This document shows, in pieces, positions 35,034-46,494 of a stretch of DNA of 64,000 nt. The DNA is from Tubulanus polymorphus. Taxonomy: Eukaryota > Nemertea > Palaeonemertea > Tubulaniformes > Tubulanidae. The position numbers and the translations under genes were made by a program. The DNA is taken from NCBI RefSeq assembly GCF_964204645.1, contig NC_134034.1, positions 3,690,072-3,754,071 of the forward strand, written 5' to 3'. Position 1 is the first letter of the stretch; each line of letters opens with the position of its first letter. A model generated the notes under the pieces. The model was not told where the DNA came from. It was given only the letters and a program-made list of their open reading frames with translations, and made no database searches.

Positions 35034-35176
35034 GGGCCAGTTGCATAGTCGTGACTTAAGTCCGAAAGTGGTCTTAAATCTTAAGACCGGTCTTAACTTG
35101 TAAGATCGGCTATAGAACTAAGTTGGTCTTAGACTGGTCTTAAGTCTAAGCCGTGACTATGCAACTGGCCCCAGGA
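35034..35176. mobile_element. GGCCAGTTGCATAGTC-family palindromic MITE
   Basis: Ends GGGGCCAGTTGCATAGTC..GACTATGCAACTGGCCCC; inner arms GACTTAAGTC..GACTTAAG-type. A clean copy with perfect termini. Confidence 0.85.
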
Positions 35177-35389
35177 GATAATTCGAAAATTTTGGAAAGT
35201 ACCCCAGTGTATTGGGCATACCGCTATAGTGCGTCTACTCTACACTGTGGTGCAATGTATTATTAGTTACTTATATTTTGACAGGTGCTGCCATCTAGTA
35301 ATAGAAACAACTAATTACATCTATACATCGCAGTGCGGTGTACTATCAAAATCCTTGCCAAATTATACATCGCACTGAATGGGTTTCAA

Positions 35390-36385
35390 TTCAATCCCAG
35401 GTTTATCGACCAGCCCGCGGTGTTATAGTCTGGTATCAAAATTACCGCTGTTTGAACTCGGCCCAGTTTTATGGACTGGGTATCAAACCTATCCGTGGGG
35501 ATAGATCCTTTAGATGGACCGAGTATCAACTTAGTTTTGGGCAATATTGTAAAAAAATCAAAACGTCCGTTAACGTTTCCGTAGTAACTTCACACCAAAA
35601 TGCTTTTATACACATTACTTTAACTGATGTTGTGTTTTATATCTGGTTCACTTTTCCGACAACTCTATTTTTCCCCAAATAATCCAGATTAGGTGAGCTT
35701 AACTATAATTGAAAATTTTTTATTTTTTGCGAGCGAGCAGTCCCTCTACGAACTTATTTTAAAAATCTTGGCCAAATTTCAGATTATGTTTTAACAGTGG
35801 ACCAGGCGATATTGTGTTTTCTTTTCGTTTATTTTTAATGTTATACCGGTAATTATTTGTTTATGTGGTGTGAATGGGTGCGCTGTATCGGTGGGGTCTA
35901 ACGGGGACACTGGCCCCACTGGCAGTTGAACACGTTTAAGGGGGTAGAGCGCCCCTCCCTTCTGAGGGGGACGCTTCGGTGGTTGAGTTGTGTGCTTCAT
36001 TTTATGTAAAATGTAACCATAAATTATAAAATAATAAAATACATGTTTACGAAATAGTAGAAAAAGTTAATGAGTTTTGCTGTGTTATAGATGTTTTACT
36101 AGGCCTACCTAGCCATATCTAGTTGTGGCAAATGTCCAAATTGGTCCAAATTCACCCTTATTGCTTATAAACCGCATGAGTTTCGTCATCTAAGCCTGTT
36201 TTGCCTTGACTCTGGCTAATATAAACCGGGTGAATTTCATTGGTCACGAATATTTGCTGCAAGTATATACTCGTATTTCCAGTGTCACTGCTAGTACTTC
36301 CTACTCACTGATACTTGCAATCCTGTGCCCGGGAAAGACACTCAGTTCCCGATTGGCCGGCAATGTGAACATTAACTCCGCTTTA
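35390..36385. other. Intergenic stretch, nothing assigned
   Basis: Short open frames are present (for example 35338-35682) but show no domain, signal peptide or splice context. Confidence 0.4.
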
Positions 36386-36389
36386 TTCT

Positions 36390-36555
36390 GGGATTATTCA
36401 TTTATTACCTACGCATGAAATTTAAAATTTTCAACCCCCCCTCCCCCTGTACATTATTAAATCGGCCATTTTTCCATATATATTATGTATTACAGTACGC
36501 AATTGCACTGAACCCTCCCCCTCCCCTAATGCGTACGTAAAAAATGAATGATCCA
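36390..36555. mobile_element. GGGATCATTC MITE, third copy
   Basis: GGGATTATTCATTTATTACC at one end and GTAAAAAATGAATGATCC at the other, flanked by TCT on both sides. Confidence 0.8.
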
Positions 36556-36598
36556 TCTCAATGCTCATTGGTTAATTTTGAGCGAAGGATATGTAATA

Positions 36599-36694
36599 CA
36601 GTGGAACCTCATTACAATGAACTTCACGGGACAAGAAAATCTGTTCGTTCAGTTTTACATTTGTTGTATCTGAGTTCGTTATAACGAGGTTCTG
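36599..36694. mobile_element. CAGTGGAACCTC MITE
   Basis: CAGTGGAACCTCATTACAAT mirrored by GTTCGTTATAACGAGGTTCTG; the same termini frame the element at 39549-39994. Confidence 0.65.
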
Positions 36695-36860
36695 CAGAGC
36701 ACTGCAGATTTCTCATAAACCACATGAACTTTCATCAGATTACCCAGAGTAAGCGGACTTTTACCCTACCTTGTACATCAATCCAAAGTGATCCAGATTA
36801 ATTGCATAAGTCGAAGACGCAATTAATTTCTAGCAAGCTCATATTCAAATATCTGAATAT

Positions 36861-37146
36861 TAACCTTTCAGTGCTGAGTAATCTATATCCTATAGTGCTG
36901 GAGATAATTTGAAAATTTTGGATAATTTCACCCTAGTATGTTGAACAACGCGAATACCATTTTAGTGTGTCTACACCGCAGCGCGGTGTATCGTTAGTTA
37001 CTGATATTTCACTATGTTTGACGTGTACTGCCATCTTTCAAGAGAGATAATTACTAATTACATCAATACACCGCAGTGCAGTGTACTATCAAAATCCATC
37101 ACTGATTTATACACCGCACTGCGGTGTAGACACACTGAAAGGGTTA
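36861..37146 (+). mobile_element. piggyBac-type MITE
   Basis: TTAACCTTTCAGTGCTGAG..CACACTGAAAGGGTTAA with TTAA on each side and the complete family core; one of the best-kept copies. Confidence 0.85.
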
Positions 37147-37149
37147 AGT

Positions 37150-37880
37150 AATTGATTGTAGTCAACCTCACTGAAGCCGTCAATATATATCACTGAAGTC
37201 ATATCTCTATTTTTAGTCCAATTCAAGTTACTAAGTGTAAGTCATCATTTGGATGATTTATCAAAATAACGCTGGTCCCATCTTCAACAACACTTAAGCG
37301 AATTAGACTATTTGTCCTGTCAAAAAACACAAAACATCAGAAATGAAAATATAATAATTTCGTCCATTTATTAGAAGGTGTAAATATTTTCAAACAGCAA
37401 TTTCGTGGTTACGAAACCAAAATCATTTTAAAAAAAAGTTCTTTAATACTTTGATGATTAGTAAATTTACGTAAAACTTTTACTGTGGAGTTTGACGCTA
37501 TATAGTTTAATAGACAGTACCTAGTGTTATAGTTTACAGTAAAAACTGACTTGGCAAGAAACATTGGAAATGAACTTGAATTTATCTCAAGATCGAAACT
37601 TATGGAAGAACTGTGGTACATGTCCATACACTGAATCAAAAATATAATTTGGCCATGGAAAAGGGTGGATAGAAAACCAGCTATTCCACCGGATGGCGTC
37701 ACAAAATGATTTCCATTTCAACTCTTAACTTCTTTTAGGATCACAAAACCCACATCGCAAGCCTTGAAAAACATATCAGATTCACTCTTATAATCAGTGA
37801 ATGGTATCATTTCCATTGACAATTGATTTATTTCAGCGGAGAAAACTCATCAATTCTTTCTTTTCAATTTCATTTCAATT
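37150..37880. other. Intergenic stretch, nothing assigned
   Basis: No exon or element recognised. Confidence 0.4.
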
Positions 37881-37884
37881 TGAT

Positions 37885-37995
37885 CTTCACTTGCCACAAG
37901 TGGAATCCTCTACTGCTACACTAGTTGATGTCCTACTGCACACTAGCGACACCTGGTGGATCCTTGCTTGCCACAAGTGGATTCCTTGATCACCA
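37885..37995 (+). repeat. CACTTGCCACAAGTGG repeat, dispersed copy
   Basis: One and a half units of the sequence arrayed at 26255-26765. Confidence 0.7.
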
Positions 37996-38234
37996 TAGTA
38001 AAATTGGCAGGTCCTGATTGACATATATATAGAAATGCTAACTTATAGTCCCTAAGCGTTTAGTTACCATACCCTGTATTATGCAAATGTAACACTCATC
38101 ATCTCTACAGCCTAGTTCATTATCAGCATAAACATTTGAGTGAAGAAAGTATAAGAAATTCTAAACATAAAACACCGGATCAAGCATAGGTTTCGATGCA
38201 CTACACCGTATCAGATATTCACTGTTGTATAGTG

Positions 38235-38505
38235 TGAGGTATCAGGGGCAGATCTAGGGGGGTTCCAAGGGTTCTGGAATACTGCCGAGCCATGCCCCTT
38301 GGAGATGCCGCTAAATCCGTGGATTTGACGTAAAATTGTCCTTGTTTGGCATGATTTGGCGTAGTAAGTGCCCCTGAAAACCACAAGTTTGATGTTAAGT
38401 ACCCTTTTTGCTATGATTTGACATAGAAAGTGCCCTCCCCCATAATAGTGAGTGCCCTTATTCAATTTGGAGCCCCCTCAAGATAGGGCCCTTGATCTGC
38501 CCCCG
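38235..38505. repeat. GGGGCAGATCTAGGGG dispersed repeat
   Basis: Starts GGGGCAGATCTAGGGGGGTT and ends GGGCCCTTGATCTGCCCC, with segments (GAAAACCACAAGTTTGATGT, TGATTTGACATAGAAAGTGCCC) shared in reverse with 40860-41030 and related to 43450-43700. Confidence 0.6.
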
Positions 38506-38509
38506 CGTA

Positions 38510-39110
38510 GACAACATGTTTTATGTGTGCTCATATCTAGGCTATATATGTAGAACTACAAACTACCAAACATTTTGTTTTCAATATAAAGAGAAAACAT
38601 CTCGGGCAAAAATCTGAACATGTGAAGTGTGGATGATCGGTTTTTGAAAGTGTGATGTTACAAATGTCTATTGTCTGGTGTTTTTAGTTCGATCAATTCA
38701 AAATGTGGTTGAACACACGCTGCGAAGAGTGGACGATCAGTTTTTGAAGGAATGAAGTTTTTGAAGAAGTATCTTCAGAAGAACCAGATTAAATCGGATC
38801 ATTTTGGACCAATCAAATCATCGACAACTAACTCGAGAAAACTGTATTAAACATGAAACACGACTGAGTACACCACAACATGTTACATAGTATACACCCC
38901 TCTGAAACTCAACCAGCCCTCTTAAATATCTTGTCCCTCTACCAGAGAGTAGATATCACTATCTGCTGATAATTGCTATTAAATATATTGAGCTAATGTG
39001 AAAAATAGAACATCGTACCAAAATAAAGCTTTATACCGTCTGTTCTGTTTTCGGGGGTTATCGAAAGCCTCGCTGCTTCAATATAATACACCGAACAATG
39101 ATTGTAGCCC
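38510..39110. other. Intergenic stretch, nothing assigned
   Basis: Contains two GTGTGGACGATCAG-type words also seen near 32430, hinting at an undefined dispersed repeat. Confidence 0.35.
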
Positions 39111-39112
39111 CT

Positions 39113-39378
39113 TTAACCCTTTCCGTGCTGACTAATCTATACCCTATAGTGCTGGAGAAATTCCACCCTAGTGCGTGGAATAACGGGAAAAACACTATAA
39201 TGCGTCTACACCGTGGCGCGGTGTATCATTAGTTACTAATATTTCACTATGTTTGACAGGTGCTGCCTTTTTGAGAGATTATCACTAATTAAATCAATAC
39301 ACTGCAGCACGGTGTACTAGCAAAATCCATCACCGATTTATACACCGCACTGCGGTGTAGACGCACTGGAAGGGTTAA
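39113..39378 (+). mobile_element. piggyBac-type MITE
   Basis: TTAACCCTTTCCGTGC..GCACTGGAAGGGTTAA with TTAA at both ends and the full core. Confidence 0.85.
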
Positions 39379-39548
39379 TGAAATTCCAGCTTATACCAAA
39401 GAACACTGCTGACGTACATTGATAAACAGGCTGTAAACAATACCCGGATTAGATCGGGATCCGGAATAAACCGATCCGAATTAAGCGGGTTTGACTGTGT
39501 TATATCTGAGAGAGTAGTGCAGCAGCAGGGTGTGCAGATCGATAGAAT

Positions 39549-39994
39549 GGTGGAACCTTGTTATAACGAACTCTGATACAACGATTCATCAGATATATGG
39601 CAAATATAGAATTTCGTCTCAAAGTAAGACAATTTAATCAATTTAATATCGCTGGATATACAGTCAACTCCCGATATACCCATGTCGGTGCAGAACGATT
39701 ATGGTGGTATAGAGAGTATGGCGGTATAGAGAGTATGGCGGTATAGAGTATGGCGGAATAGAGAGTATGGCGGTATAGAGGGTATGGCGGTATAGAGAGT
39801 ATGGCGGTAGAGGGTATGGCGGTATATCGGTGGTGTTTTACTATGTGTAAGTATAAGGATGTACATTGAGAAAACCTGGCAGTAGGCGGGGGTGGCCGTT
39901 TATGGGAGGGCGCGGTATATCGGGATTTGACTGTAACGAACTAACGAATATATTTTCTGGTCCCGCGAAGTTCGCTGCGACGAGGTTCCGCTGT
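39549..39994. mobile_element. CAGTGGAACC element split by a mariner-type MITE
   Basis: GGTGGAACCTTGTTATAACG at the left is mirrored by CGCTGCGACGAGGTTCCGCTG at the right; these belong together as in 36599-36694. The middle is occupied by 39661-39933. Confidence 0.7.
39661..39933. mobile_element. mariner/Tc1-type MITE with internal 17 bp repeats
   Basis: CAGTCAACTCCCGATATACC at the left and GGTATATCGGGATTTGACTG at the right, flanked by TA on both sides (39659-39660 and 39934-39935). Inside are about eight units of GGCGGTATAGAGAGTAT. A sister copy is at 60474-60650. Confidence 0.85.
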
Positions 39995-40032
39995 ACACGC
40001 AAAAATCTATCTCTTATTAATTTTACATTAAA

Positions 40033-40785
40033 TTAGTCGAATAACTTCGATAGACGTTCGACGATCTCGCGGCCGCTATCGTACGGAACGACAGTCGCCT
40101 TCAACTCGGCGCATTCGGGCGCTTTCGATAAAACCATTTTGTGCAACGCGTAGTCCCTGCGCGCGAACACCAAGTCCGACTCGGCGAGCCGTAACGCCGG
40201 GCACAGGTCGTTCGCGCCGTCGCCGATGTAGACGATCTTCTCGAAGTCGACGCCGTCGGGCGCGGCGCGTCTGCGCTCGGCGACGAACTCGTCCATTATG
40301 TGACCTTTGCACATGTTTATCGTGCTCAGGTCGCACCAGTCCTGTTCGTGGTAGAACGCGATCTCCAAACGTCCATCGGCGTCGAACGACGCCGGGTTCG
40401 TGAATACGCGGTCGAAGACGCCGTCCTCGGCGCCGCGGTCGGCTAGAATCCAGCCGATGAACGTCGAATTTGAATCGGAGATGATCGCGCTTTCGACGTC
40501 CGACTTACGACGTCGCAAAAACGAAATCAACTCGTCCATACCGGGCGCTAGCGGCATGCACGCGACGTGATTCTTTAAATCGGCCTCGCCGACGCCGTTC
40601 GCGTGCAGGCGCTTGAATATCTCGCCCATGTAACGCGTCCAGTTGCGCTTCGTGTATAGATGTTCGATCTCGTCCGAAACGACGCCCCCTGGTAGCAGAT
40701 CTTTCACGTAGATGTCGCTGTTCGCGTCGATTATCGTGTGGTCGAAGTCGGCGATGACGAGCAGTTTTTTCAGCAGCGGCGGCAT
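40033..40785 (-). CDS. PHOSPHO2/PHOSPHO1-like HAD phosphatase
   Basis: A single coding exon of 250 residues. Residues 13-17 are the HAD nucleophile motif DFDHT, 103-107 SDSNS is motif II, K160 in NMCKG fits motif III and 188-195 GDGANDLC supplies the motif IV aspartates. The length agrees with the PHOSPHO1/2 family (about 240-270 residues), which hydrolyses pyridoxal 5'-phosphate (PHOSPHO2) or phosphoethanolamine and phosphocholine (PHOSPHO1) in the cytosol. The start is set at ATG 40785 because an acceptor (TTATTTTCCAG) opens the exon at 40825; the open frame above that is intronic repeat. Upstream non-coding exons were not found. The exon is very GC-rich and codon-biased compared with its surroundings. 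The substrate cannot be settled from sequence alone. Confidence 0.93.
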   Translation of the reverse strand: MPPLLKKLLVIADFDHTIIDANSDIYVKDLLPGGVVSDEIEHLYTKRNWTRYMGEIFKRLHANGVGEADLKNHVACMPLAPGMDELISFLRRRKSDVESAIISDSNSTFIGWILADRGAEDGVFDRVFTNPASFDADGRLEIAFYHEQDWCDLSTINMCKGHIMDEFVAERRRAAPDGVDFEKIVYIGDGANDLCPALRLAESDLVFARRDYALHKMVLSKAPECAELKATVVPYDSGREIVERLSKLFD

Positions 40786-41032
40786 TTTATCGACGCGTCC
40801 CGCGTGGAATTTCGTTGAAAAATTTCTGGAAAATAATTTACGATAATGCGGTTGATTATTTAGGGGCGGATCCTCAGCCCTATATCGAGGGGGTTCCGAT
40901 TGTATTATAAGGGCACTCACTATTAATTATGGGGCGGGCACTTTCTATGTCAAATCTTTCTATGACAAAAAAAGGTTACTTAACATCATCAAACTTGTGG
41001 TTTTCAGGGGTACTTACTACGCCAAATCAAAT

Positions 41033-41125
41033 TGTGAGATACTATCAATTTGTGAAACGTCTTTAGTAATATAAAAGATTTATATTACTAAATAAGGACG
41101 TTTCACAAATTGATAGTGTCTCACA
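41033..41125. repeat. 93 bp inverted repeat with GAAACGTC arms
   Basis: TGTGAGATACTATCAATTTG and GTGAAACGTC, loop near 41078, then the mirror GACGTTTCAC and CAAATTGATAGTGTCTCACA. Confidence 0.85.
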
Positions 41126-41129
41126 GTCG

Positions 41130-43325
41130 GATGGAATAATAGGATATATATCTGTCATATCACTAGTAAGTGTCATATAAAATAAAAGTTTTAATTTTAG
41201 ATTGAAAAACGAAGTTTGTCAGTGTTTTGTGAGGTCGTCGTGTGTGGAGCCAGCGGCCATTATCTTTTTAAACGTATCAGTACCAAGACATTTCTTCACG
41301 GATTTATTGCAGAATTACCACTCAGTCTCAAAACACAGATACACTATCATCAAAAACCCCAGCAACTGTATCCCAAGCCCATCGGCGAGTGCCTGTGGCC
41401 CAATGCACTTCCCGGGGGTCTAGGAACCCAGGGGTTAGCCAGGCTGATGGGTCAGCGGTTACAAATTCTAAAATCATCACGTTGATCAAGCGCTCACCTA
41501 GCAGCAACAACAGCAGCGAACATTAAAAACGCAGATCGATACGATACGAGTAAAGGGGACGACGACCTTGAGATTCACTGCGACCTCACGTGCCACCGTT
41601 TAGTTTTAGTTCAATACAGATGTCGCTAGTGACTGGAAATTTTAACGGTCTCACGGTGAATGTCGATAATATAACGAAGAGTCGCCGTAGAATTAGAGTT
41701 ACAAAGATTCCGAAGTATTTGTTTTGCATTTAGGAGTTGGAAATAGTTGAAGGAGTTAAATTGGTATCGGTAGTAGTAGCTTTGCTAAAAGCGGACATTC
41801 TGCCGAAAGGCTACATTTTTCTTCACCAAAAGTAAGTATGACGGTTAGTGGTTAGTGAATCTGCCTCTCATATCGATACTTTTTTTAAAACATGTGCGAT
41901 TTGTTTTGAACGAAAACGAATGAGATGTTCCCAATGAGTGGATATTTTGAAATTGATGCTCAAATTTTCTTAAGGCCGGTATCTGAGCGGACAACTTGAA
42001 TGAACCCCCCGAACCCCGTAATATACGAGCCTACGATTATTGACTCAGATAATGTAGCCCTCGTGCATGTAGTTGGCGCAGTCAACATAATTTCGTCAAC
42101 TTTTTAGTAATCCTTTCGACTTTTTTTAGAATTTGAAAGTTTTTTTGAACGAGGACAACTAACCGGGAAAAGGTGTCACCAATGAGCGCACCTTGTAAAT
42201 TAATGCTTAAACTTTCTTTTAAGCCGGTACGCACAGAGTGGACCTTCGTCGATGAAGGGTTCGCTGAGATAGCAGATCTTTTGCCCATAGTTCTTCCAAT
42301 AAGACATCTGCTATTTATGTATGTAGGCCTGCAAACTGGTAACGATTGCTAAAAGAGATGATCGCCTAAACGCGTCACAATGAAGAACACTGATAAACGG
42401 AGCTAAAAAAAAATATTAAGCAAGATATCGCGAAAAAAAGGTCTCATACATTAATAAATAGACTTTAGTATGTCGATCTCAAGGTTGGTCTAGATGCTAA
42501 ATGTAGGATAAACTGGGGTTTTCTAGGTTCGTACCCGTTCCTATTGATACCGATGCTAATTCTGAGTTGACTGAATGTCGCAACAAGGAATCTATAAGTA
42601 AACACCTATATCCTAGCTTCGAACCCGGTTACTCACGGCTACTCTCGGATTTAGTATAGTGGGCACCACGAGGTATTCCCCACATTTACGATGATTTGAA
42701 GACAACGACGTGGGCGTGGACTGTGTCGACACTTAATTTCGAATCACAAATATACCAAGAATCAATACAATATATGATCTCTGCGATAATAGACGAGTTA
42801 AAAACAGTCAGTAGCGATAAAAGTGCAGGTTGAGAAATCGAGAACTAAGTATCGGGAAAGGTGAATCGGGGCTGGGTATTCAGAAAAATTACAAACATCA
42901 CGTATTCTGGTAACGAATGGAACAACGGTTCAATTCAGCCTAAAAGAACGGTGAGCGAGTTCTGCCCATTGTGATATCGCTGACAAGTATATAAGATCGC
43001 TAGCACCAAAAGGGAAGAACTGCCGTCATTCAATGCTTGCCAAAATACTAATCAAATTACATGAATCAATGAAGCAGTGATAACATCGGATATGTTACGA
43101 AATCACAAAATACAAAACAACTAATGCAATGAATCTATATTTCATCAGATGATTATTCGATTAAATATAAATCTGAATAAATCTATGAACGAATCATCGA
43201 ATGCGCGATCACTTCTTTGTGGTACCGAACTTGCATGTTCTTACTTTGAACCGGCGATCTCTGAATAAACAAAAAAAAACAAAACAACATTCAATCAATG
43301 ATTTGATCCAAATCGACTTGCTAAA
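41130..43325. other. Intergenic stretch, nothing assigned
   Basis: May include 5' exons or promoter of the phosphatase gene, but no ATG-bearing exon or domain was recognised. A pair of similar segments (GGCCGGTATCTGAG / AGCCGGTACGCACAGAG near 41975 and 42223, with ACTTTTTTTAGAAT between) suggests a decayed repeat. Confidence 0.35.
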
Positions 43326-43332
43326 ACAAATT

Positions 43333-43780
43333 AACTTGTTTCTCATTTCTGTCGCGCTTAAAAGTTGACCCGGCTGGTCGCCTTGATCTGCCCTAACCCT
43401 GTGAATAACTTACTTTTTAGAAAACAAATCATGATCAAGAGACCCGGCACAGGGGTGGATCTAGGGGAGATTTCAAGGTGTTCGGACCCCCCCTCAAATT
43501 TGAAGTGCCCTAAAAATGTCACCCCAAAATTTTTTGGACCAAGGTTTTCTTCCACCTATAATATTTTTTCAACGCATGAAATGACCGAAAGCACCCCCTA
43601 AAATGGTGAAGAACTATCCGGAGTACGTGGTGTTTCGTAAAAAGTGCCTTTTTTCTCATTGGACACCAACCCCCCATGGAAAATCCTAGAACCGCCCCTC
43701 CGGCAGCTATAGAAATGAACTGATTACACATCCTATTGCAGTTTAGATAAGTGACCCGGCCGATTAGGAGAAACAAGGTA
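43333..43780. mobile_element. ACTTGTTTCTC MITE holding a GGGGTGGATCTAGGGG insert
   Basis: Left end AACTTGTTTCTCATTTCTG and right end AGGAGAAACAAGGTACC mirror each other as in 9391-9575. Between about 43450 and 43700 lies a separate block (CAGGGGTGGATCTAGGGGAG..CCTAGAACCGCCCCTCCG) resembling the repeats at 38235 and 40860. Confidence 0.6.
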
Positions 43781-44040
43781 CCAACTTAGCCTAAACGCCC
43801 ATTAGCGACCAGTTGAAACCGATCGTGTTTTGTCGCAACAATCCATCATAGTTAATACCCCAAAGCCCCCTAAAAAAGATGTGACCAGTCAAAATGGTCC
43901 TCAAGGATCCGGACACGACACGATTTCTTCGATTCATGGGTACCGGGGTAGTGTCTTTATTGGAAGAATAACGGTACGTAAGCTATGAGAGTAATTTGAA
44001 ATTTCGAATCAAATGCTATCTTCTACCAATGAATGGGTCA

Positions 44041-44783
44041 TCATTTGCATCGAAACGTCAAAAGATTCTCATAGCTTTTTTCTTTTGGATGCGAGTTTAT
44101 CTTCATCGATGCAACTTAATCAGCCCGGTTGCTATGGGCACTAGCCATTCCAACAATAGCGCTACCAGAGGATACTACGTGATTGAGGTCTCTATCCAAA
44201 GCGTTCAGATAACCTGTCCAAGCACAACTCACTCCAGCATTTGTAATCAGCTAAAAGAGATTATGAAAATGATATCAACTGTGGTCGATAACGGCGCGAT
44301 AACAGTTTATCTGCAGCCATGCTTCCCGTGACTGCACGCTGCAGTGGACGTGCTCCGTGTAGTGATCAAAAGGAAGCGACTCCAAATCAATTCAATCAAG
44401 AAATATGAAATAACGCACATACCCCGCAGCAGGTCAACTTGAATCTTCTGTGTTCGTAATAGTTGGAATGGATTGCGTACACCCCGGTTAGAATACCACC
44501 ATTCGGGCAGACGTAGTTCATCTGGTTATCCATAGTATTCACAAAATCCAAGGTGGCGCACTGATCGTTGACGTACCCAGCCCTACATTTGAATTCAAAT
44601 CTTCTGTCTTCGTAATAGTTACTGTGGGTGCTTCTTATCGAGCGGACCAGTTGGACAGTGGAAATCTAGAACTCCGTCAAAATCATTAGCCCAGTCTTCA
44701 GCATTTACGTACAGTGAAGTAAACAGCAACACAACGACCACGGAATGGCAAAACTTCTGAAAAATGTTCAAAACATTATTCAT
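44041..44783 (-). pseudogene. Dermatopontin / amebocyte aggregation factor-like gene, disrupted
   Basis: Two exons, 44783-44423 and 44250 to about 44041, with a GGG-GTATGTG donor and a TCTTTTAG acceptor. The first encodes a signal peptide (hydrophobic HSVVVVLLFTSLYVNA) followed by EDWANDFDGVLDFHCP. Then, one frame over, come SIRSTHSNYYEDRRFEFKC, FVNTMDNQMNYVCPNGG and AIHSNYYEHRRFKLTCC. The second gives CAWTGYLN, SGSAIVGMASAHSN and a C-terminal ENLLTFRCK. This W..FD..L.F.CP plus S.HSN..EDR..F.C pattern is that of the dermatopontin family, small disulphide-rich secreted matrix or aggregation proteins. Damage: a frameshift between FHCP and the next block (about 44640-44655), and an in-frame TAA (44116-44118) inside an apparent 57 bp insertion after HSN. 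An AATAAA (43961-43956) follows. It could be a recent pseudogene or carry an assembly error. Confidence 0.75.
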
Positions 44784-44799
44784 AGTTTATCGTAACAGG

Positions 44800-45950
44800 A
44801 CCGGTTTTGTCCTCATAGTCATATAACTTTGACACGGGGTTAGTTAGACTCGTAGTCAGTCGAGATTACCTTGAACCAGCTTGTTTGGCTCGCCAACTCA
44901 CAAATTACTGCTGGTCTTTGTGTTTTAGAACCGCTCGATGCCCAGAAAATGAACCCAAATTTTCTTGTGGGAGGGCCCCAGACCTCCTAAGACGCTTTGT
45001 GCGGCGCCTGGTGCTAATATACCGGGTACATGTTTAAACACCAAGGTGCAGTTTTGGGCCCCAATTCCTGGATCCGCCCCTAAAAACGTGCCCTTTATTC
45101 CTCCTCAACCCTGAGACATCCGGGACACCGTTGGCCTATGATTGATACCGGGCGAACGCAGTAGTTTGAACCTACTTGAAAATGATAACTTCAATTTAAT
45201 TGTGCATCAATATATCAATTTCACTTACCATTTGCTATTTTGTTTCGACCACGTTCCCTTCAAGTTGCGATGGGGATTTGACGTCTGGGTAGTGTCAGAG
45301 GGGTTTTATTCATAATTCCTCATCAGACCGAACGAATGGGGTTAAAAATGACAAATTAAATGAGGCCACATTAACTGACTTTCTATGAATGAGGCATCTA
45401 ATCATATTTGATCGAACAAATTGATTATTTCTACCGGTTCATAATATTCCTATTAAGTGATTGATTCACGTCCAGACATCCTGTGGGCGTACGTAACATA
45501 TTGTTCATATTCGCATTCAATGAACTTTCGGTAGTTTTGAATACAAGTAAAAATATTATATTTTACAATAAAAGCCTTTGTTTGATGATTATTTTCATTT
45601 TTGCTATTTGAGTAGATACGCATTTGGAGCAATATAGATCATGATTTTTGACACAAAATGATTCACGTTAAAAAGTATCATTATTACGAATATGCGTATT
45701 ACATTTGTGAATGATATCTCAAATAAATTGAAACAACGATCACTTTCAATTAAAAACGCTTTTGTTTCCTACGAGGTTATTTTGAAATCAAATGAATACA
45801 CCACATGTTGCGTTTACCAAAAGCAATGCTAAAATCTGCTCTAAGAGTCCCGCACAAACTTTTGATCGAATTAGATGTCGAGATATGTATAGATGCATGT
45901 CCTTTACCAAGAGCTTTTAAGTACTCCAGTTGACAGTGGTGGATCCAGGA
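44800..45950. other. Intergenic stretch, nothing assigned
   Basis: AT-rich upstream flank of the dermatopontin-like gene; no exon recognised. Confidence 0.4.
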
Positions 45951-45958
45951 GCCTATTT

Positions 45959-46351
45959 CACCCCAGTGAAGTTCATTACTAGTTCCTTATTCCCTAGCTT
46001 ATTCCGTTACTTATTGAGAATTCATCTCCCAATAAAGAACAAGGAAAAAGTAACTTGTTCCTTATTCAGTTTTCACCTTTACTGGTTCAACTTCGTCACC
46101 GGTTCATCCGTTACTTATTGAGAATTCATCTCCCAATAAGGAACAAGGAACAAGTTACTTGTAATAAGTAACGAGAAAATCTGAATAAGGAACAAGTTAC
46201 TTGTTCCTTGTTCCTTATTGGGAGATGAATTCTCAATAAGTAACGAGAAAATCTGAATAAGGAACAAGTTACTTGTTACTTGTTCCTTATTGGGAGATGA
46301 ATTCTCAATAAGTAACGGGACAAGGAACAAGTATTGAACTTCACTGGGGTG
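45959..46351. mobile_element. Inverted-repeat element with GGAACAAGTTACTTGTTCC palindromes
   Basis: CACCCCAGTGAAGTTCA at 45959 is mirrored by TGAACTTCACTGGGGTG ending at 46351. Inside, the module TTATTGAGAATTCATCTCCC with AATAAGGAACAAG occurs about four times in both orientations. No coding capacity. Confidence 0.8.
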
Positions 46352-46494
46352 CCAATTTCGAAGAAATTGTCATATCCCGAAAGGGCACTTTGATATCCAA
46401 AAAGGCATCGATAGGCATACTCTAGTCCACGCTGGAACTAATCAATTCTCTGCGATGTTATCCAACGCTGCTTTCCTCAAATAAACGTTACTAG

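Larger units (their letters stand above)
34866..35388 (+). mobile_element. piggyBac-type MITE split by two MITEs
   Basis: The left part CCCTTTCGGTGCTGGCTAAT..AGTGCTGG and the right part AGATAATTCGAAAATTTTGG..GACAGGTGCTGCCATC..CGCACTGAATGGG are continuous in other copies. Here 34908-35030 (CAAAAGTTGG family) and 35034-35176 (GGCCAGTTGCATAGTC family) lie between them. Confidence 0.8.

Noticed and set aside
40786-40920. 45-residue N-terminal extension of the phosphatase
   Set aside because: The upstream part crosses a clear splice acceptor at 40825 and matches a dispersed repeat; the family starts near MPPLLKKLLVIADFDHT.
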